Source: an uncultured Lachnospiraceae bacterium
GTDB taxonomy: Bacteria; Bacillota; Clostridia; Lachnospirales; Lachnospiraceae
Reading direction: 5' to 3'
NCBI GenBank assembly: GCA_900549665.1
Contig: URPH01000040.1
Span: 1-11,242 of the forward strand
DNA: 11,242 nucleotides
Both the position numbers and the translations under genes were made by a program. The notes beneath the pieces were generated by a model. That model ran no database searches and was not told the DNA's origin. It saw only the letters and a program-made list of their open reading frames with translations. Shown here piece after piece: positions 5,054 to 11,242 of the stretch. Each line of letters opens with the position of its first letter. Position 1 is the stretch's first letter.

Positions 5054-7693
5054 ATGAATCGTTTGGAAGGATTAAATGATAAACAAAAAGAGGCTGTTCT
5101 GGCAACGGATGGACCGGTATTGATCTTGGCCGGCGCAGGAAGTGGCAAGACCAGGGTGCTGACGCACAGGATTGCCTATCTGATCGAACAATGTGGGGTG
5201 AATCCATGGAATATCATGGCAATCACATTTACCAATAAGGCAGCAGGCGAGATGAAGGAAAGAGTGCAGGATCTGGTTGGATTTGGCTCTGACTCTATCT
5301 GGGTATCGACCTTCCACTCCAGCTGTGTGCGTATATTGAGAAGATATGCAGACAGGTTAGGTTATGATAACTCTTTTACAATCTATGATACAGATGATTC
5401 CAAATCCGTTATGAAGGATATCTGCAAAAAGCTGCAGATCGATACTAAACAGTTGAAGGAGCGTACGATCTTAGGTGCTATTTCTTCAGCCAAAAATGAA
5501 GGCATTTTACCGGATGATTATCGTATGGCAGCTATAGGTGATTACAACAAGACCAAGATTGCCAATGCCTATATCGAGTATCAGAATACACTTTTAAAAA
5601 ACAATGCAATGGACTTTGATGATCTGCTTGTCAATGCGGTAGAGCTTTTTAAAAGCAATCCGGATGTTTTGCAAAACTATCAGGAAAAGTTTTTATATAT
5701 TATGGTAGATGAATATCAGGATACCAACTCTATTCAGTTTGAATTTATCAGGCTGCTTGCCGGAAGCAGGCGCAACCTGTGCGTGGTTGGTGATGATGAT
5801 CAGTCTATTTACAAGTTCCGAGGGGCCAATATCCGCAATATTCTGGATTTTGAGACGATTTATCCGGAAGCAAAGGTTATTAAGCTGGAGCAGAATTATC
5901 GTTCAACACAGACGGTATTAGACGCTGCGAATGCAGTCATCAGCAATAATATCAATCGAAAGTCCAAGGCTCTCTGGACGGATAAGGGAATGGGAAACCG
6001 GATCCATTTCAGACAGTTTGATACGGCGGTTGAAGAGGCTGAGTATATTGCCTATGATATTGCCGGAAAGAAAAATCAGGGCGTGGCCGATTACAAGGAT
6101 TGTGCAGTTTTGTACCGTACCAACGCGCAGGCCCGTGTACTGGAGGAACAGTTTGTCCATGCAGGTGTGCCTTATGACATTGTAGGTGGCGTAAACTTTT
6201 ATGGAAGAAAAGAGATCAAGGATCTTTTAGCTTATTTAAAGACGATTGACAATGGGAATGATGATCTGGCGGTAAAAAGGATCATCAACATTCCCAGAAG
6301 AGGAATTGGTGCAACGACGATCGTAAAGGTGCAGCAATATGCCGATGACAGAGGCATTGGATTTTATGAGGCATTGGAAGAGTCCGGTCAGATCATGACG
6401 ATCGGAAAGAGTGCTTCCAAGCTGGATTCCTTTGTAACCATGATACAGGCCTTTCGTGCAAAAGCCAGAATTATGTCATTGAGTGATCTGGTAAAGGATA
6501 TCATTGAGATCACCGGTTATGTGGAACAGATAGAGGCCAATTCAGATGAAGATGCGCAGGCGCGGATTGACAATATTGATGAATTTATTTCCAAGGTTGT
6601 CTCTTTTGAAGAGGAACATGAAAATGCAACCCTGTCGGAATTTTTAGCTGAGGTGGCGCTGGTTGCGGATATTGATAATGTGGATGAAAATCACAATAAG
6701 GTTTTGCTTATGACTCTTCACAGTGCGAAGGGACTGGAATTTCCGCATGTATACCTTGCCGGAATGGAGGATGGTCTGTTCCCGAGCTATATGAGTATCA
6801 TGGACGGATCGGATGAAGAGATTGCAGAGGAACGCAGACTGGCATATGTGGGAATTACCAGGGCAAAGGATGATCTGACGGTGACAGCTGCCAAGATGCG
6901 AATGATCCGCGGAGAGACCCAGTACAATCCGGTATCACGATTTTTGCAGGAAATTCCGCAGGAGCTCATAGACAACCGGATTCCGAAAAAGAAATCCTTC
7001 CAGATGAACGAATATGTGGACGATACGTTTGCATCTGCCAAGAAGTCCTTTGCAAAGAAGCCGTATCAGAGCGTGTTTGGAGGCAGTTCTCCGCAGGAGG
7101 TTTATGCAAAGCCAAGACCGGTATTGTCGGATGATGTATTTGATAAACCCAAGCCGGTATCGAGTGGAAATGTGTTTGGACAGACGGAGCCCAAGCCGGT
7201 ATCGAGTGGAAATGTGTTTGGACAGGCGGAGCCCAAACAGGTGTCGAGCGATAATGTATTTGGACAGATAGAGCCCAAGCCGGTATCGGGCGGGAATGTG
7301 TTTGGACAGGCAGAGCCCAAGCCGGTGTCGAGTGATAATGTATTTGGACAGACCGTGTCAAAACCGGTATCGAGTAGTAATGCGTTTGGACAGACATCGG
7401 TTGCACCAGGTGGTTATAAGCCGGTTGTAAAGCCCAAGGCAGTTTTGAAAAAGAAGGAGACAAAGGCAGAGGTGAAGCCTTTTATTGCAAAAGGGATCAC
7501 AAAAGGAGTGGCCTCTGTTCCCGGAACCAGACCGGATTATGACATCGGAGATCGTGTAAAGCATATCAAGTTTGGCGAGGGTGTTGTCAAAGCCATGGAA
7601 AAAGGACCAAGGGATTATCAGGTAACGGTAGAATTTGATACCTATGGACAGAAGATCTTGTTTGCTGCATTTGCCAAGCTGCAGAAGGTGTGA
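5054..7693 (+). CDS. pcrA: ATP-dependent DNA helicase PcrA/UvrD, with a repeat-bearing linker
   Basis: A superfamily 1A 3'-5' DNA helicase of 879 residues that acts in repair, removal of recombination intermediates and transcription-replication conflicts. Seen in order: Q motif LNDKQKEAV (7-15), Walker A AGAGSGKT (26-33), motif Ia ITFTNKAAGEM (57-67), motif II VDEYQDTN (218-225), motif III VVGDDDQSIYKFRG (244-257), motif IV LEQNYRST (278-285), motif V LMTLHSAKGLEF (552-563), and motif VI EERRLAYVGITRAKDDL (592-608). The linker 640-825 is basic and repetitive, with six 14-residue repeats at 699-782. A Tudor-like C-terminal domain follows (about 828-879, DIGDRVKHIKFGEGVV), which in relatives contacts RNA polymerase. 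Typical PcrA is about 720-760 residues; the excess is linker. I chose the ATG at 5054 because GAGG (5042-5045) is eight bases upstream and the conserved N-terminus starts there. An in-frame ATG at 4922 has no ribosome site and would translate the hairpin leader. Confidence 0.96.
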   Translation: MNRLEGLNDKQKEAVLATDGPVLILAGAGSGKTRVLTHRIAYLIEQCGVNPWNIMAITFTNKAAGEMKERVQDLVGFGSDSIWVSTFHSSCVRILRRYADRLGYDNSFTIYDTDDSKSVMKDICKKLQIDTKQLKERTILGAISSAKNEGILPDDYRMAAIGDYNKTKIANAYIEYQNTLLKNNAMDFDDLLVNAVELFKSNPDVLQNYQEKFLYIMVDEYQDTNSIQFEFIRLLAGSRRNLCVVGDDDQSIYKFRGANIRNILDFETIYPEAKVIKLEQNYRSTQTVLDAANAVISNNINRKSKALWTDKGMGNRIHFRQFDTAVEEAEYIAYDIAGKKNQGVADYKDCAVLYRTNAQARVLEEQFVHAGVPYDIVGGVNFYGRKEIKDLLAYLKTIDNGNDDLAVKRIINIPRRGIGATTIVKVQQYADDRGIGFYEALEESGQIMTIGKSASKLDSFVTMIQAFRAKARIMSLSDLVKDIIEITGYVEQIEANSDEDAQARIDNIDEFISKVVSFEEEHENATLSEFLAEVALVADIDNVDENHNKVLLMTLHSAKGLEFPHVYLAGMEDGLFPSYMSIMDGSDEEIAEERRLAYVGITRAKDDLTVTAAKMRMIRGETQYNPVSRFLQEIPQELIDNRIPKKKSFQMNEYVDDTFASAKKSFAKKPYQSVFGGSSPQEVYAKPRPVLSDDVFDKPKPVSSGNVFGQTEPKPVSSGNVFGQAEPKQVSSDNVFGQIEPKPVSGGNVFGQAEPKPVSSDNVFGQTVSKPVSSSNAFGQTSVAPGGYKPVVKPKAVLKKKETKAEVKPFIAKGITKGVASVPGTRPDYDIGDRVKHIKFGEGVVKAMEKGPRDYQVTVEFDTYGQKILFAAFAKLQKV
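7148..7399 (+). repeat. Six tandem 42-base repeats inside pcrA
   Basis: Six consecutive in-frame units of exactly 42 bases encode the 14-residue consensus PKPVSSGNVFGQ plus two variable residues (TE, AE, IE, AE, TV, TS). A shorter degenerate unit (PRPVLSDDVFDK) precedes them. Variation is concentrated at the Gly/Asp/Ser position and the last two residues, while V-F-G-Q is nearly invariant (the final unit has A-F-G-Q). The first two units are almost identical in DNA, which suggests recent expansion. Copy number is likely to differ between strains. Confidence 0.93.
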
Positions 7694-7870
7694 TTTTTGC
7701 ATGATCGATACTCTGTTATTCCACGAATATTTCATATTTGATGATTTACTGTAAGAATTATTGATTTGAAACGTTAATTTATAAAAAACAATAGTAAAAA
7801 AATAAAAAAAGTGGTAAACTATCCAATAAGAGTATGCATTAAAAGTATTAGAAGAAAGGAATTTGACATT

Positions 7871-8161
7871 ATGAATAGAGCAAAAATTGAAGAAATCGCA
7901 ACGGCGGTCGGTGATTTATTAAAAAAGCAGGAAGAAGTTAAAGAAGAGAAAAAGTGTAAGGCAGTTCTCTGGGTGTTTGCAATTATCGGTGCTGTTGCAG
8001 CAGCGGTAGCGATTGCATATGCTATATACTGCTATTTTACACCGGATTATTTAGAAGACTTTGAAGAAGATTTTGAAGATGACTTTGATGAAGATTACTT
8101 TGACGATGATGATGAGGTTGAGGTAGCAAAGGCAAAAGATGAATCTGCAGATGCAGAATAA
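7871..8161 (+). CDS. Small single-pass membrane protein with acidic C-terminal tail
   Basis: A 96-residue protein of unknown function. Residues 1-29 are a charged helix (RAKIEEIATAVGDLLKKQEEVKEEKK), 31-55 one hydrophobic membrane segment rich in Ala and Ile, and 59-96 a strongly acidic tail dominated by Asp and Glu with regularly spaced Phe/Tyr. With Lys residues just before the membrane segment, the N-terminus is probably cytoplasmic and the tail outside (positive-inside inference). I chose the ATG at 7871 because AAGGA (7856-7860) lies ten bases upstream and an in-frame ATG at 7811 has no ribosome site. An extended -10-like TGGTAAACT (7812-7820) without a good -35 box could be its promoter. 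A similar protein is, I believe, conserved in Lachnospiraceae, but I cannot name a family. Confidence 0.7.
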   Translation: MNRAKIEEIATAVGDLLKKQEEVKEEKKCKAVLWVFAIIGAVAAAVAIAYAIYCYFTPDYLEDFEEDFEDDFDEDYFDDDDEVEVAKAKDESADAE

Positions 8162-8179
8162 TAAAAGCTTGAGAGTCAG

Positions 8180-8211
8180 AGGCTGTTGCGTTATGCAACA
8201 GCCTTATTTTA
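8180..8211 (+). terminator. Intrinsic terminator after the small membrane protein gene
   Basis: A perfect 10-bp stem (AGGCTGTTGC 8180-8189, GCAACAGCCT 8195-8204) with a five-base loop is followed by the interrupted T-run TATTTTAG. It probably separates the small membrane protein gene from rlmD, although the imperfect T-run may allow read-through. Confidence 0.75.
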
Positions 8212-8242
8212 GTTTATCATATAAAGAACGAGAGGAAAGTAA

Positions 8243-9946
8243 ATGAAAAAAGGACAGAGCTACGAAGGCTATGTGGAAAACGTTGTATTTCCGTCAAAGG
8301 GAATTGTCATGGTGGAAGATGAAGAAAACAAAGCTGTTGTAAAAAACGTACTTCCCGGTCAGAAAATACAGTTCCGTGTTACCAAAAAGCGGAAAGGAAA
8401 AGCCGAGGGTATGCTGGAAGCAGTACTCGAAAAATCAGCGGACGAAGTTGAGGCAGAATGTCCTCATTTCGGAATCTGCGGAGGATGCAATTATCAAAAT
8501 CTTCCTTATGACAAACAGCTGGAACTGAAGGCCGGGCAGGTCAGAAGCTTACTGGATGCGGTTTACATAAATAGAAATGAAACAATCGGGTATACCTTTG
8601 AAGGCATCAAGAAAAGTCCCAGACAATATGGATATCGTAATAAAATGGAGTTTTCTTTTGGTGATGAATATAAAGAGGGACCTCTTTCTTTAGGTTTACA
8701 TAAAAGAGGGAGCTTTTATGACATTGTTCCTGTGACGGGCTGCATGATCGTGGATGATGATTACCGGCTGATTTTACAGACAGTTTTAAACTTCTTTGGA
8801 AGCCGGAATGTATCATATTTTCACAGGGTAAAGCAGAATGGATATCTGCGTCACTTACTGGTAAGAAAGGCAGTCAAGACCGGACAGATCTTAGTGGCGC
8901 TTGTTACCAGCAGCGATGTTGCAAAGCTTCCGTGTGAAGAAAAGTCTTTGTTGGATGATTTTACAAAGGAACTTCTGGCATTGCAGACGGAGGGCAGGCT
9001 CGAAGGCAGCTTTGCCGGAATTATTCATACGGTCAACGATGCGATCGCCGATGTGGTAAAGGCGGACCGCAATGAAATTTTGTATGGACAGGATTATTTT
9101 TATGAGGAACTGATGGGACTTCAGTTTAAAATCTCCCAGTTTTCATTTTTCCAGACCAATTCCTTGGGAGCAGAAGTGCTGTACGATACTGCCAGAAATT
9201 ATATTCTGGATGGCAAAAACGGACTGGCCGATCAGGTGGTATTTGATCTTTATAGCGGAACCGGTACGATTGCACAGATGATGGCACCGGTATGCAAAAA
9301 AGTGATCGGTGTTGAGATCGTAGAAGAAGCTGTTGAGGCGGCCAGGAAAAATGCAGAATTAAATGATTTACATAATTGCGAATTTATCGCAGGTGATGTT
9401 TTGAAGGTGATCGATTCCATTTCGGAAAAACCGGATTTTATCATCCTGGATCCACCCCGTGATGGTATTCATCCCAAGGCTTTGCAGAAGATTTTGGATT
9501 ATGATGTAGATAATATTGTGTATATTTCCTGCAAGCCTACCAGTCTGGCAAGGGATCTGGAGGCGTTTTTAGATCGTGGGTATCAGATGAGGAAGGTGTG
9601 TTGTGTGGATATGTTTCCGGCGACGGCGAATGTGGAGACAGTATGTCTTTTGTCCAAACTCCACGAAGCGAAACATCATATGAATGTGAGACTTGACATG
9701 GATGAGATTGATTTAACGGCGGCTGAGAGCAAGGCTACTTATGAGGAGATAAAGTCCTACGTGGCGGAGCATAATGATGGGATGAAAGTTTCTAATCTCT
9801 ATATTGCACAGGTTAAGGCTAAGTATGGAATCATAGAGCGTGAGAATTATAATAAACCTAAGTCAGATGACGCAAGACAGCCTAAGTGTCCGAAGGAGAA
9901 GGAGAATGCAATCGTAGAGGCACTGAGATATTTTAGAATGATTTAA
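8243..9946 (+). CDS. rlmD: 23S rRNA (uracil-C5)-methyltransferase RlmD/RumA-type with C-terminal extension
   Basis: A 567-residue SAM-dependent RNA m5U methyltransferase of the TrmA/RumA family. Residues 1-65 are a TRAM RNA-binding domain. Cys73, Cys79, Cys82 and Cys167 match the iron-sulfur ligand pattern of RumA. The SAM fold shows FDLYSGTGTIA (334-344) and LDPPRDG (402-408). Cys430 in YISCKP is the methylating nucleophile and Glu465 in ANVETVCLL the likely base. The canonical enzyme ends near 471; residues 480-567 are an extra module (DLTAAESKATYEEIK, VSNLYIAQVKAKYGIIE, then a Lys/Pro-rich linker and ALRYFRMI) that I believe is common in clostridial homologues. Firmicute enzymes of this type may act at U747, U1939 or both, so the RlmD name is provisional. 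GAGG (8232-8235) precedes the ATG by seven bases. The 3' end is part of a direct repeat. Confidence 0.9.
   Translation: MKKGQSYEGYVENVVFPSKGIVMVEDEENKAVVKNVLPGQKIQFRVTKKRKGKAEGMLEAVLEKSADEVEAECPHFGICGGCNYQNLPYDKQLELKAGQVRSLLDAVYINRNETIGYTFEGIKKSPRQYGYRNKMEFSFGDEYKEGPLSLGLHKRGSFYDIVPVTGCMIVDDDYRLILQTVLNFFGSRNVSYFHRVKQNGYLRHLLVRKAVKTGQILVALVTSSDVAKLPCEEKSLLDDFTKELLALQTEGRLEGSFAGIIHTVNDAIADVVKADRNEILYGQDYFYEELMGLQFKISQFSFFQTNSLGAEVLYDTARNYILDGKNGLADQVVFDLYSGTGTIAQMMAPVCKKVIGVEIVEEAVEAARKNAELNDLHNCEFIAGDVLKVIDSISEKPDFIILDPPRDGIHPKALQKILDYDVDNIVYISCKPTSLARDLEAFLDRGYQMRKVCCVDMFPATANVETVCLLSKLHEAKHHMNVRLDMDEIDLTAAESKATYEEIKSYVAEHNDGMKVSNLYIAQVKAKYGIIERENYNKPKSDDARQPKCPKEKENAIVEALRYFRMI
9910..9933 (+). 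repeat. 24-bp direct repeat, copy A (3' end of rlmD)
   Basis: Twenty-four bases encoding the I-V-E-A-L-R-Y-F stretch near the RlmD C-terminus are identical to 10273-10296. Similarity continues weakly for ten more bases (AGAATGATT here, AGATGATT there). The repeat period is 363 bases. The 97-residue gene lies entirely between the two copies. Confidence 0.95.
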
Positions 9947-9971
9947 TTCAGTTACATGGAAGGAGCATTTT

Positions 9972-10265
9972 ATGAAATATTTTAATAGTAAAGAATTTGA
10001 TACAGAGATGGAAAAAGTGAAAATTATTATGGAAGATAAAGGATTTGTTTTGGAATCTGATCATCCATATGCATATGAAATGCAATACTCAGATGCGTAT
10101 GATGATGTAGTTGAATGGTTGGAACAGCATGGCTACAACGGCAAATTAGATAATGTCGGACTATTTGAGGGTGTTGCGGTTTATGCTTTATATGATGAAT
10201 CTAGAATATCATATAGCGAAATTATATCGAAATTAAAAGAAGAAGCAAAACAACAATGTAATTAA
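9972..10265 (+). CDS. Hypothetical AT-rich 97-residue protein
   Basis: I do not recognise this protein. It is soluble, acidic and mixed alpha/beta in character, with no signal peptide, membrane helix or cysteine pattern. Visible features are an N-terminal charged segment (MKYFNSKEFDTEMEKVK), an aromatic, acidic middle (HPYAYEMQYSDAYDDVVEWLEQHGYNG), a short hydrophobic stretch (VGLFEGVAVYALYDE) and a Lys/Glu helix at the end. The ribosome site is strong: GGAAGGAG (9958-9965), six bases before the ATG, 26 bases after the rlmD stop. GC content is about 31% by hand count over 9981-10260, against roughly 45% in sampled rlmD lines, so it looks acquired. It is bracketed by the 24-bp repeat of the rlmD end. 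Size and context would suit an orphan immunity, antitoxin or cargo gene, but nothing in the sequence proves that. Confidence 0.7.
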   Translation: MKYFNSKEFDTEMEKVKIIMEDKGFVLESDHPYAYEMQYSDAYDDVVEWLEQHGYNGKLDNVGLFEGVAVYALYDESRISYSEIISKLKEEAKQQCN

Positions 10266-10272
10266 GTATCTT

Positions 10273-10321
10273 AATCGTAGAGGCACTGAGATATTTCCAG
10301 ATGATTCCAAGTGGATCGTAG
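10273..10321 (+). pseudogene. Displaced rlmD 3'-end fragment (direct repeat copy B)
   Basis: The first 24 bases (10273-10296) equal 9910-9933. Reading on in the rlmD frame gives IVEALRYFQMIPSGS and then TAG at 10319-10321, an alternative C-terminus in place of RYFRMI. No ribosome site or start codon precedes it, so it is a coding remnant, not a gene. It is either the original rlmD end pushed downstream by an insertion or the leftover of a local duplication. A small GGATC/GATCC inverted repeat (10313-10317, 10325-10329) spans its stop codon. Confidence 0.75.
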
Positions 10322-10366
10322 GATGATCCGGCTTATAAGAAAGAGAAAATTTAACTAATGCTATTG

Positions 10367-10411
10367 AGCCTTCAGACATTGGGAATAAAACTTTATGTTT
10401 GTAGGCTTTTT
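10367..10411 (+). terminator. Intrinsic terminator downstream of the rlmD region
   Basis: AGCCT (10367-10371) pairs with AGGCT (10403-10407). After one T-T mismatch, CAGACA (10373-10378) pairs with TGTTTG (10396-10401) with one G-T pair, around a 17-base loop. Five T residues (10407-10411) follow, then GTTT. It would end transcripts from rlmD and the 97-residue gene. Confidence 0.7.
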
Positions 10412-10412
10412 G

Positions 10413-10441
10413 TTTACAGAAAAATTTTTCATGGATATAAT
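10413..10441 (+). promoter_or_regulatory. Near-consensus promoter for the WYL regulator
   Basis: TTTACA (10413-10418) and a perfect TATAAT (10436-10441) are separated by exactly 17 bases. The spacer begins with the 12-base palindrome GAAAAATTTTTC (10419-10430). Transcription should start near 10448, about 53 bases before the ATG at 10501. This is the best-matching promoter in the window. Confidence 0.7.
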
Positions 10442-10442
10442 A

Positions 10443-10466
10443 AACATGACATATAGTTGTCGTGTT
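10443..10466. promoter_or_regulatory. Candidate operator at the WYL regulator transcription start
   Basis: An inverted repeat with nine-base arms (AACATGACA 10443-10451, TGTCGTGTT 10458-10466) matches at eight of nine pairs around a six-base centre. It begins one base after the -10 box and covers the inferred transcription start, the usual place for a repressor site. Autoregulation by the HTH/WYL protein encoded next is the simplest reading, but it is inferred from position only. Confidence 0.45.
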
Positions 10467-10500
10467 GTGTTAGATATGATATGTATGGAGTGTGGAAACT

Positions 10501-11242
10501 ATGAAGATAGATAGGCTTATTGGGATATTGTCGATCTTACTGCAGGAAGAAAAGACAACGGCTCCTGAACTGGCAGAAAAATTTGAGGTATCCCGCAGGA
10601 CAATAAACAGGGATATTGAAGATCTTTGCAAAGCAGGTATTCCAATAAGGACGGCACAGGGGACCGGTGGCGGTATTAGCATTATGGACGGATATTGTAT
10701 AGATAGGACAATTCTGACATCCAAAGATATGCAGATGATTCTTGCGGGGCTGAGAGGTCTTGACAGTGTGAGTGGAAAGCGATACTACGGTCAGCTGATG
10801 GAGAAAATCCAGACTGGATCATCAGAGTTTATTAGTGGAAGAGACTCTATGCTGATTGATTTGTCTTCATGGTATAAAGGCTCTCTTGCTCCGAAAATTG
10901 AGGTAATCCAAAATGCAATAGAAAACAGGCATATCATACAGTTCATGTATTATGCTCCATCTGGAGAGAGCAACCGAAGGGTAGAACCATATTATCTGGT
11001 TTTCCAGTGGTCGAGCTGGTATGTATGGGGGTGGTGTTTAGAACGTAAAGATTACAGGCTGTTCAAACTGAACCGTATGGATTGTGTTGTTGAAACAGAC
11101 TGTGGATTTCTGTGCAGAGATGTACCAATGCCGGATTTGTCAAATGAGAAGATATTTCCGGGTGGGATAAAGGTAAAAGCTCTTTTCACACCGAATATGA
11201 AGTGGCGGCTGGTTGAAGAATTTGGACCGAACTGCTTTACAG
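10501..11242 (+). CDS. YafY-like HTH/WYL-domain transcriptional regulator (3' end outside window)
   Basis: An incomplete frame of 247 residues that stays open to the window edge. Residues 4-50 are an HTH_11/DeoR-like winged helix (DRLIGILSILLQEEKTTAPELAEKF), with the recognition helix VSRRTINRDIEDL (30-42) and a Gly-rich wing (GTGGGISI). Residues about 133-200 are the WYL domain, with WYVWGWC (173-179) and YRLFKLNRM (185-193), which in relatives senses small ligands or nucleic acid. The start of the WCX-type C-terminal extension follows (about 223 onward, KVKALF), and the rest is missing. Such proteins are one-component, usually repressive regulators, many acting on an adjacent gene or themselves. 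The ATG at 10501 has only a weak ribosome site (GGAG 10487-10490). GC content is like that of the core genes, and no target gene is visible. Confidence 0.88.
   Translation, partial: MKIDRLIGILSILLQEEKTTAPELAEKFEVSRRTINRDIEDLCKAGIPIRTAQGTGGGISIMDGYCIDRTILTSKDMQMILAGLRGLDSVSGKRYYGQLMEKIQTGSSEFISGRDSMLIDLSSWYKGSLAPKIEVIQNAIENRHIIQFMYYAPSGESNRRVEPYYLVFQWSSWYVWGWCLERKDYRLFKLNRMDCVVETDCGFLCRDVPMPDLSNEKIFPGGIKVKALFTPNMKWRLVEEFGPNCFT

Noticed and set aside
7148..7399. CRISPR-like array
   Set aside because: The units are contiguous 42-base tandem repeats without spacers and are in frame within pcrA.
6966..7463. 165-residue minus-strand frame and other open frames opposite pcrA repeats
   Set aside because: These are shadows of the 42-base repeats and their biased codons; the plus-strand frame has full helicase motifs.
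7694..7870. Terminator or structured RNA in the gap after pcrA
   Set aside because: The gap is AT-rich with A-tracts, and I could find no convincing stem with a T-run.

Overview
The window looks like ordinary chromosome from a low-to-mid GC Firmicute, most likely a Lachnospiraceae gut anaerobe (inference). The grounds are strong AGGAGG ribosome sites, a DUF1836 protein, an RlmD-type methyltransferase with a clostridial-style C-terminal extension, and gene neighbourhoods typical of Roseburia/Eubacterium/Coprococcus-like genomes. No rRNA, tRNA, CRISPR array, transposase or prophage gene was found.

Layout. 1-199 is a hairpin-rich intergenic repeat that supplies a promoter for a DUF1836 gene (200-799). 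A strong terminator (804-862) separates it from a convergent lipoprotein of the SsuA/THI5 (NMT1) solute-binding family (887-1882, minus), which has no transporter partners here. A divergent EamA/DMT-type permease follows (1986-2882). Next comes an envelope-stress-like pair: pspA (3035-3736) and an SPFH/YdjI-like protein with a C-terminal zinc ribbon (3866-4861). Between them lies a second copy of the hairpin repeat seen at the window start. After a clear terminator there is a 130-base leader with two strong hairpins, near-perfect direct repeats and a possible 12-codon upstream ORF, then pcrA (5054-7693). The PcrA linker carries six 14-residue repeats. A small membrane protein with a very acidic tail (7871-8161), its terminator and rlmD (8243-9946) follow.

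The right end is the least ordinary part. The last 24 bases of shared rlmD coding sequence are repeated perfectly 363 bases downstream, and the second copy still encodes an alternative RlmD tail in frame. Between the copies sits an AT-rich 97-residue unknown gene (9972-10265). This looks like a small insertion at the 3' end of rlmD, or a local duplication. A terminator (10367-10411) closes the region. The window ends inside a YafY-like HTH/WYL regulator (10501 onward) that has a near-consensus promoter and an inverted repeat over its likely transcription start.

The genes do not form one pathway. The best-supported functional group is pspA with the SPFH gene (membrane maintenance). PcrA and RlmD are housekeeping. 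The leads most worth following are the pcrA leader element, the rlmD-tail duplication with its cargo gene, and the dispersed hairpin repeats.
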